A DNA stretch of 64,000 nucleotides, from contig NC_016609.1 in assembly GCF_000246855.1 (NCBI RefSeq), positions 744,001 to 808,000 on the forward strand, written 5' to 3'. The position numbers were made by a program, and so were the translations under genes. Under the pieces are notes generated by a model. That model saw only the letters and a program-made list of their open reading frames with translations. It had not been told where the DNA came from and searched no databases. This document shows, in pieces, positions 60,025 to 64,000 of the stretch. Source of the DNA: Niastella koreensis GR20-10 (lineage in GTDB: Bacteria; Bacteroidota; Bacteroidia; Chitinophagales; Chitinophagaceae). How positions within the stretch are numbered: position 1 is the stretch's first letter; each line of letters starts with the position of its first letter.

Positions 60025-60594
60025 ATGGCACATTCAGACAATAGCCTGGTAACAGGCCGAATTAGTGGAACCCTCGGTAAAGAACTCGTATTTCGCGAGT
60101 GGGAGGGCAAAACAGTAGTCGCTAAGGCGCCTAGAAAGCGTAAGGGAGAGCCAAACTCCAAACAAGCCGAAACTCAGGAGAAATTCCTGCTTGCTTCGAG
60201 GTATGCAAGGGCCATTATTAAAAATACAGATAAAAGCATGGCGGAAGCCTATGCCACTGTACTGCGGCCACGGCAGAATGTTTACAGCAGGGCATTGGAA
60301 GATTTCCTGAGCCCACCCAAAGTTAAAAGCATCAATACACGTAATTACAAAGGCGCAACCGGCGATAAGATCGCAGTGCGCGCAATAGATGATTTTCGCG
60401 TTGTAAGTATACAGGTGGAAATCTATGCTGCCAACGGCACATTACTGGAAGAAGGCAAAGCCGTACAGGAAAACAATGGCCTTGATTGGACTTATACCGC
60501 CACGCAACTTAATGGCACACTGGCCGGTACAAAGATCAACGCCATTGCAACCGATGTTCCGGGCAATGAAGGAATATTGGTCGTATCTTTGTAA
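60025..60594 (+). CDS. Conserved hypothetical protein of Bacteroidota
   Basis: The 189-residue soluble protein has a basic N-terminal part (TGRISGTLGKELVFREWEGK, VVAKAPRKRKGEPN), a helical middle (KFLLASRYARAIIKNTDKS) and a beta-rich C-terminal half (VVSIQVEIYAANGTLLEEGK, AGTKINAIATDVPGNEG). No signal peptide or catalytic motif is seen. The layout occurs in a family I cannot name. It is followed by a strong hairpin; the gene at 60661 may nevertheless be read through. Confidence 0.6.
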   Translation: MAHSDNSLVTGRISGTLGKELVFREWEGKTVVAKAPRKRKGEPNSKQAETQEKFLLASRYARAIIKNTDKSMAEAYATVLRPRQNVYSRALEDFLSPPKVKSINTRNYKGATGDKIAVRAIDDFRVVSIQVEIYAANGTLLEEGKAVQENNGLDWTYTATQLNGTLAGTKINAIATDVPGNEGILVVSL

Positions 60595-60601
60595 TGCTGA
60601 T

Positions 60602-60642
60602 GAATTCCTTCCTGGTTAAACCGGGGAGGAATTCCCTTTGTT
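60602..60642 (+). terminator. Hairpin terminator behind the gene at 60025
   Basis: GAATTCCT (60602-60609) pairs with AGGAATTC (60627-60634), with an inner GGTT/AACC helix. CCCTTTGTTT follows. Confidence 0.65.
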
Positions 60643-60660
60643 TAATTACAAATAATTGAT

Positions 60661-61311
60661 ATGAGCAAGTTATCGAAGCGGCATTTTTGGGAATGGTTCA
60701 AACGCAACAACAAGGAATATCTCGATCTGCATAGTAAATCAAAAAAAGAAGCTACCTACTGGTTATGTGAATTGAATGCACATTTGCGCGCCTATTACAA
60801 GTTCTTCGAATACAGTGTATCCTTACCTGATAACGGAAAAGGCATTCCTAAACTTACTATTACTGTAAATGGCAGGGTGATGCATTTTAAGAAAGTGGAT
60901 GTTTTTGTGGCCACTGCACCGGAGATCCCGGGCTGGCAGATCGGCGCATTGGAAGATCCGATGCCCATCGATTTCCTGTTGGAAAAACAAATAGAAACCC
61001 TGAATATTCATCCAACTGAATTCTCCTTTTCTTTTTCCAGTGATGATCCTGATGATACCTCATTGATAATATATCACCCTTTATGTTCTGCACGCAATGA
61101 AGCGGAATATTTACAACTGGCTTATCCTGCTATTTATAATTTATTGGGTGAACGGGCGTATGGTTCAGATATCAACCACGTTGATGTGGCCAACCTGTCT
61201 GCTGCCGGTATGAACGATGTTCATCCGCTGGAAGAATTACCTATTCACATGGCCTTGCGCAAATCAGCCATGGTGGTGGGCCCTAATGGAACATTGCAGG
61301 GGATGGATTAA
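60661..61311 (+). CDS. Hypothetical protein
   Basis: The 216-residue protein is soluble: a helical N-terminal region (KRHFWEWFKRNNKEYLDLHS, ATYWLCELNAHLRAYYKFFE), then a beta-rich part (LTITVNGRVMHFKKVDVFVA) and IYNLLGERAYGSDINHVDVA, ending MVVGPNGTLQGMD. No known family, signal peptide or metal motif is recognised. It lies 66 bp behind the gene at 60025, with a terminator between, and ends at a strong bidirectional terminator. Confidence 0.6.
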   Translation: MSKLSKRHFWEWFKRNNKEYLDLHSKSKKEATYWLCELNAHLRAYYKFFEYSVSLPDNGKGIPKLTITVNGRVMHFKKVDVFVATAPEIPGWQIGALEDPMPIDFLLEKQIETLNIHPTEFSFSFSSDDPDDTSLIIYHPLCSARNEAEYLQLAYPAIYNLLGERAYGSDINHVDVANLSAAGMNDVHPLEELPIHMALRKSAMVVGPNGTLQGMD

Positions 61312-61350
61312 ACGAATGTGCTAATGTGATAATTCGATAAGGTGATAATG

Positions 61351-61391
61351 AAATACAGCTCACGTGAGTGCTTCGCGTGAGCTGTATTTTT
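61351..61391. terminator. Strong bidirectional terminator
   Basis: AAATACAGCTCACG (61351-61364) and CGTGAGCTGTATTT (61376-61389) form a perfect 14-bp stem with an 11-nt loop, followed by TT. It separates the convergent genes ending at 61311 and 61404. Confidence 0.85.
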
Positions 61392-61403
61392 CACATTTGG
61401 GAT

Positions 61404-62948
61404 TTATTGTTTTTTACGAATACTGATCATTATTACACCGTGTGGTGGTACGTCAGCAGAAAATTCATCTTTATAAACACCCAGGTCTTTCTGGCGCCAC
61501 AGATCGCGCACAATATAGGCTCCCTGAATGCCAAGATCACTCCATTTTACAGTAAGTTTTCTCGCAATGCTGTCTGTTACATTGAACAATCCGGCGGCTT
61601 TGCTTCCGTCTGCCAGGTCTTTGGCCAGTACACCACAGGAATCTGTTTTGGAAACAATGGTTGCCTGTTTGCCTAATGGGTCCTGGTTTACTGCCAACAC
61701 TTCATCATTCGTCAGCAGACTTAATGTAAAAGCATCTAGTTTGGTTAGATCGCAACCTAACAACAAGGGAACTGATTGTAAACACCAGGCGCTCATATGC
61801 GCATATTGTTCATCTGGTGTAAGGTGTGTTGGATAAGGCCCTTTTCCCCAGCCAACCCAACCAACGATCATCATGTCGGGATCATTCCAGTGCCCCGGCG
61901 ACGCATACGGCGCCCATTTATCCTGGGTAAGCAACCGGCTTTTCAGGCTTTTCCAACTATCTCTTATATCACCACCGGTTCTCCACGTGTTGGCAATTTT
62001 TGACAGTTCATTGATACCTGCAAACGGCGTACTGTTGGAGAGACTGAAAACAACATCCCGGCCGCTGTTGCGCAACAGGTCGTACATGGCTTTCGTTTCA
62101 GGAACTTCAATCGGGTTCCAATCGTACTTTAAATAATCAAAGCCCCATTTCGCCCATTGCTGTACATCTTTATCCCAGAAAATATACTGGCCAATGGCGT
62201 AGGGCAATTGTTTTTTATTACGGGGAATGTTTTCTGTAGTTCTTACAAATGTGCCTTCCGCATTGATAGCAGATCCACCAATATGATGACCATATGATTC
62301 AACCCACGGGGTAGAGTAGATGCCTGCTTTTAAACCCAGCTGGTGTATATCATTTACCAACGCCTGCATGTTGGGAAATGTGGTTGAATCGGGCAGGATG
62401 CCACCAAATTCGCCGCCTCTTTTTCCCTGCCATACATCATCGATATTCATATAATTCCAGCCATGATCGATCAACCCGCTGCTGGCCATCGCTTTTGCAT
62501 TGGCCAGCACCAGTTCCTGCGTAACTTTTGAGGCATAAATATTCCAGCTGTTCCAACCCATAGGTGGGGTTAATGCAATAGCTTCTCCTACTACAATTTT
62601 GAAGGAACGTTTGGTGGCGCCCAGTTTGTTTTTTGCATGCAGCGTAATCGTATATTCTCCAGGCTTTGTAATGGAACCTGAGATTTGTCCGGTGGTTGCA
62701 TTCACCATTACACCTGTTGGCAAATTGTCTGCAGAAAAACTCATGGGCCTTGTTCCTGTAGCAGGTATGGTAAACAAAATAGGGTGGCCGGGACGAACAC
62801 CAAACACCACGGGGCCGTTGATCTTTGGCTGCGGACTTGCTGCAGGGGTTAAAATATATTTTGAAAGCGTGTCCTGTGCATTGGCAGTTAATAACAATAG
62901 CCAGGAAACCGCCATACAGCAAAGCTTTTTAAAGGAAAGCAAATTCAT
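61404..62948 (-). CDS. GH27 alpha-galactosidase, secreted
   Basis: The 514-residue protein has a signal peptide (CCMAVSWLLLLTANAQ), an N-terminal putative-Ig/NEW3-like beta domain (residues ~35-125: SADNLPTGVMVNATTGQISG, GEYTITLHAKNKLG) and a GH27 catalytic barrel beginning ALTPPMGWNSWNIY. The nucleophile Asp is in FDYLKYDWNP and the acid/base Asp in WRTGGDIRDSW. It removes terminal alpha-galactose from glycans in the periplasm or outside. It lies 9 bp behind the GH29 gene and is co-transcribed with it. Confidence 0.93.
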   Translation of the reverse strand: MNLLSFKKLCCMAVSWLLLLTANAQDTLSKYILTPAASPQPKINGPVVFGVRPGHPILFTIPATGTRPMSFSADNLPTGVMVNATTGQISGSITKPGEYTITLHAKNKLGATKRSFKIVVGEAIALTPPMGWNSWNIYASKVTQELVLANAKAMASSGLIDHGWNYMNIDDVWQGKRGGEFGGILPDSTTFPNMQALVNDIHQLGLKAGIYSTPWVESYGHHIGGSAINAEGTFVRTTENIPRNKKQLPYAIGQYIFWDKDVQQWAKWGFDYLKYDWNPIEVPETKAMYDLLRNSGRDVVFSLSNSTPFAGINELSKIANTWRTGGDIRDSWKSLKSRLLTQDKWAPYASPGHWNDPDMMIVGWVGWGKGPYPTHLTPDEQYAHMSAWCLQSVPLLLGCDLTKLDAFTLSLLTNDEVLAVNQDPLGKQATIVSKTDSCGVLAKDLADGSKAAGLFNVTDSIARKLTVKWSDLGIQGAYIVRDLWRQKDLGVYKDEFSADVPPHGVIMISIRKKQ

Positions 62949-62957
62949 ATTGGAATA

Positions 62958-64000
62958 TTAATTTTTTAATGCTACTTCAATTACATCAACCAGGTTGGAA
63001 CGAACGCTGGCCGGTAAATCAATAATAACCTGACCGCCTTCATACCTGAAATGTAAGGTTTTTCCTGCGCCTATCAGGGAAACGGCTGTAGGTTGCAAAG
63101 GCGTTGTTAATGAAAGTACCGTGTCTTTTGCAGGTAAGCGGTCTGCATCATACTTGCTTCCGTTTTTAAATTCAGGTATGGCGAACAGATACCGGTAATT
63201 CTTTTTGGCTGTGGCCGGTACCGATGCCAATTCACCTGCCGGCAATTGCTGTACATGTTGCACTGCGCGGCCGTTCTTTTTCATCCAGCCGGCCACTACT
63301 TTCATGTTGTCATACACTGCTTGCGGAAATACGCCATCTGCAGTAGGGCCTACACCCAATAAATAATTCACCCCCCAGGCGCGTGCCGAAACAAATTCTC
63401 CCAATGCAAAGGCGTTGGAGTGGAAAGGCTGGGTATTGCTGTTGGCCCAGCTATTCGTCCAGGTATTGCAAAACTCTGCCCAGGTATCGCCGGGGTCCTG
63501 TTTGGGCGGATTGCGTTCGAAAGTGATATAATCTCCTTTCCCATGCAGGCGGGGATTGATCACAATGCCTGGTTGCAGCTTCCGGATCTCGTCCTGGGTT
63601 ATTATTTCAGTAGCATTGGGTACAGGGGGCTTGCCATCGAACCATAACAGGTCAATTTTCCCATAACGCGTGAGCAGTTCTTCAATTTGTTTTTTAACCA
63701 TCAGCGCATAGGCCGCCTGGTGTTGTTTGATTTCTTCTGCTGATTTATTGTCCGTTCTCGGGTTAAGGTCGCCATCAACTTTTGGTAAGGATGGATTGGC
63801 TGTATAAGCCCGGCCATAAATAAAACTCATATACTCCCGGTCGAAATACCAGTTGGGAGGCGAATAATAAAACCCCAGTTTCAATCCGTATTTACGAACT
63901 GCTTCCACGTAAGGTTTCAGGAGGTCCTTTCCGCCAATAAAATTCTTTGTGCTGAAATCACCATATTCACTTGGCCATAATGCAAAACCTTCGTGATGCC
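62958..64000 (-). CDS. GH29 alpha-L-fucosidase, C-terminal part (runs off right edge)
   Basis: The frame is open from the right edge to the stop at 62958, so the gene is cut by the window; the GTG at 63908 is internal. The first visible residues, HHEGFALWPSEYGDFST, are the conserved GH29 core, followed by LKLGFYYSPPNWYF, QIEELLTRYGKIDLLWFDGK with the nucleophile Asp, and a final beta-sandwich domain. It releases alpha-L-fucose from glycans. The following GH27 gene starts 9 bp later, forming a two-gene glycan-trimming unit. Confidence 0.93.
   Translation of the reverse strand, partial: HHEGFALWPSEYGDFSTKNFIGGKDLLKPYVEAVRKYGLKLGFYYSPPNWYFDREYMSFIYGRAYTANPSLPKVDGDLNPRTDNKSAEEIKQHQAAYALMVKKQIEELLTRYGKIDLLWFDGKPPVPNATEIITQDEIRKLQPGIVINPRLHGKGDYITFERNPPKQDPGDTWAEFCNTWTNSWANSNTQPFHSNAFALGEFVSARAWGVNYLLGVGPTADGVFPQAVYDNMKVVAGWMKKNGRAVQHVQQLPAGELASVPATAKKNYRYLFAIPEFKNGSKYDADRLPAKDTVLSLTTPLQPTAVSLIGAGKTLHFRYEGGQVIIDLPASVRSNLVDVIEVALKN

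Noticed and set aside
63900-63908. Start of the fucosidase at GTG 63908
   Set aside because: Conserved GH29 sequence (HHEGFALWPS) continues in frame upstream to the window edge.

Overview
The window is 64 kb of chromosome from a member of the Bacteroidota, most probably a Chitinophagaceae (Niastella/Chitinophaga-like) soil bacterium. The reasons are type IX secretion C-terminal domains, TAnnTTTG-type -7 promoter boxes, many secreted or lipoprotein glycoside hydrolases, LytTR signalling genes, giant surface adhesins and short transcription units. No phage, transposase, rRNA, CRISPR array or standard tRNA gene was found. Both edges cut genes: a secreted metalloprotease-like gene on the left and a GH29 alpha-fucosidase on the right.

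Layout. 1-6.4 kb: partial protease-like gene, a tail-fibre-like exported protein, GH5 lipoprotein, beta-propeller proteins, a methyltransferase with an NTF2-like gene remnant in front of it. 6.4-12.2 kb: small exported, membrane and hypothetical genes plus an Lrp regulator. 12.3-17.9 kb: parallel beta-helix lipoprotein, Tat-exported phosphoesterase with a c-type cytochrome, LytS/LytTR two-component pair. 17.9-22.9 kb: serine hydrolase, GH18 chitinase, glyoxalase-fold genes and a Crp/Fnr regulator with a palindromic operator candidate. 23-30.4 kb: a five-gene operon made of a tiny Hfq/Sm-like protein, three large HEAT-repeat proteins and a lipoprotein. 30.5-38.7 kb: DUF805, GNAT, a propeller sensor kinase and a LuxR regulator that overlap tail to tail, an esterase, a frameshifted gene and the Kup potassium transporter. 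39-42.9 kb: a repeat-rich T9SS adhesin followed by a 0.7-kb non-coding repeat array. 43-48.7 kb: reductase-like gene, AraC regulator, TonB-type receptor, LytTR regulator and an outer-membrane protein. 48.8-52 kb: GH16 and GH30 beta-glucanases. 52.4-55 kb: an RHS-core protein ending in a metzincin-like domain, overlapping a c-type cytochrome gene. 55.6-57.7 kb: a Ro60 (TROVE-vWA) gene with four tandem Y-RNA-like genes behind it. 58-64 kb: GNAT/MarR pair, LytTR protein, a second short-period repeat array, two unknown genes, and GH27-GH29 glycosidases.

How the parts fit. The GH18, GH16 and GH30 enzymes carry the same fascin-like C-terminal module and would together attack chitin, beta-1,3-glucan and beta-1,6-glucan, the main polymers of fungal walls. 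The GH27/GH29 pair would trim galactose and fucose side groups.

The most striking system is the Ro60/Y-RNA locus. On the minus strand, downstream of the Ro60 gene, four RNAs follow each other, each with closing end arms, the same conserved boxes (GUGYCGUR and GUUACUUCG) and a T-rich end. Two carry a tRNA-like module in circularly permuted order (T arm, closed acceptor-like hairpin, D arm), one has a reduced module with only a clear T arm, and one has none. The second candidate system is the Hfq-like/HEAT operon. All RNA structures, promoters and families here were read by eye; no database search or folding program was used.
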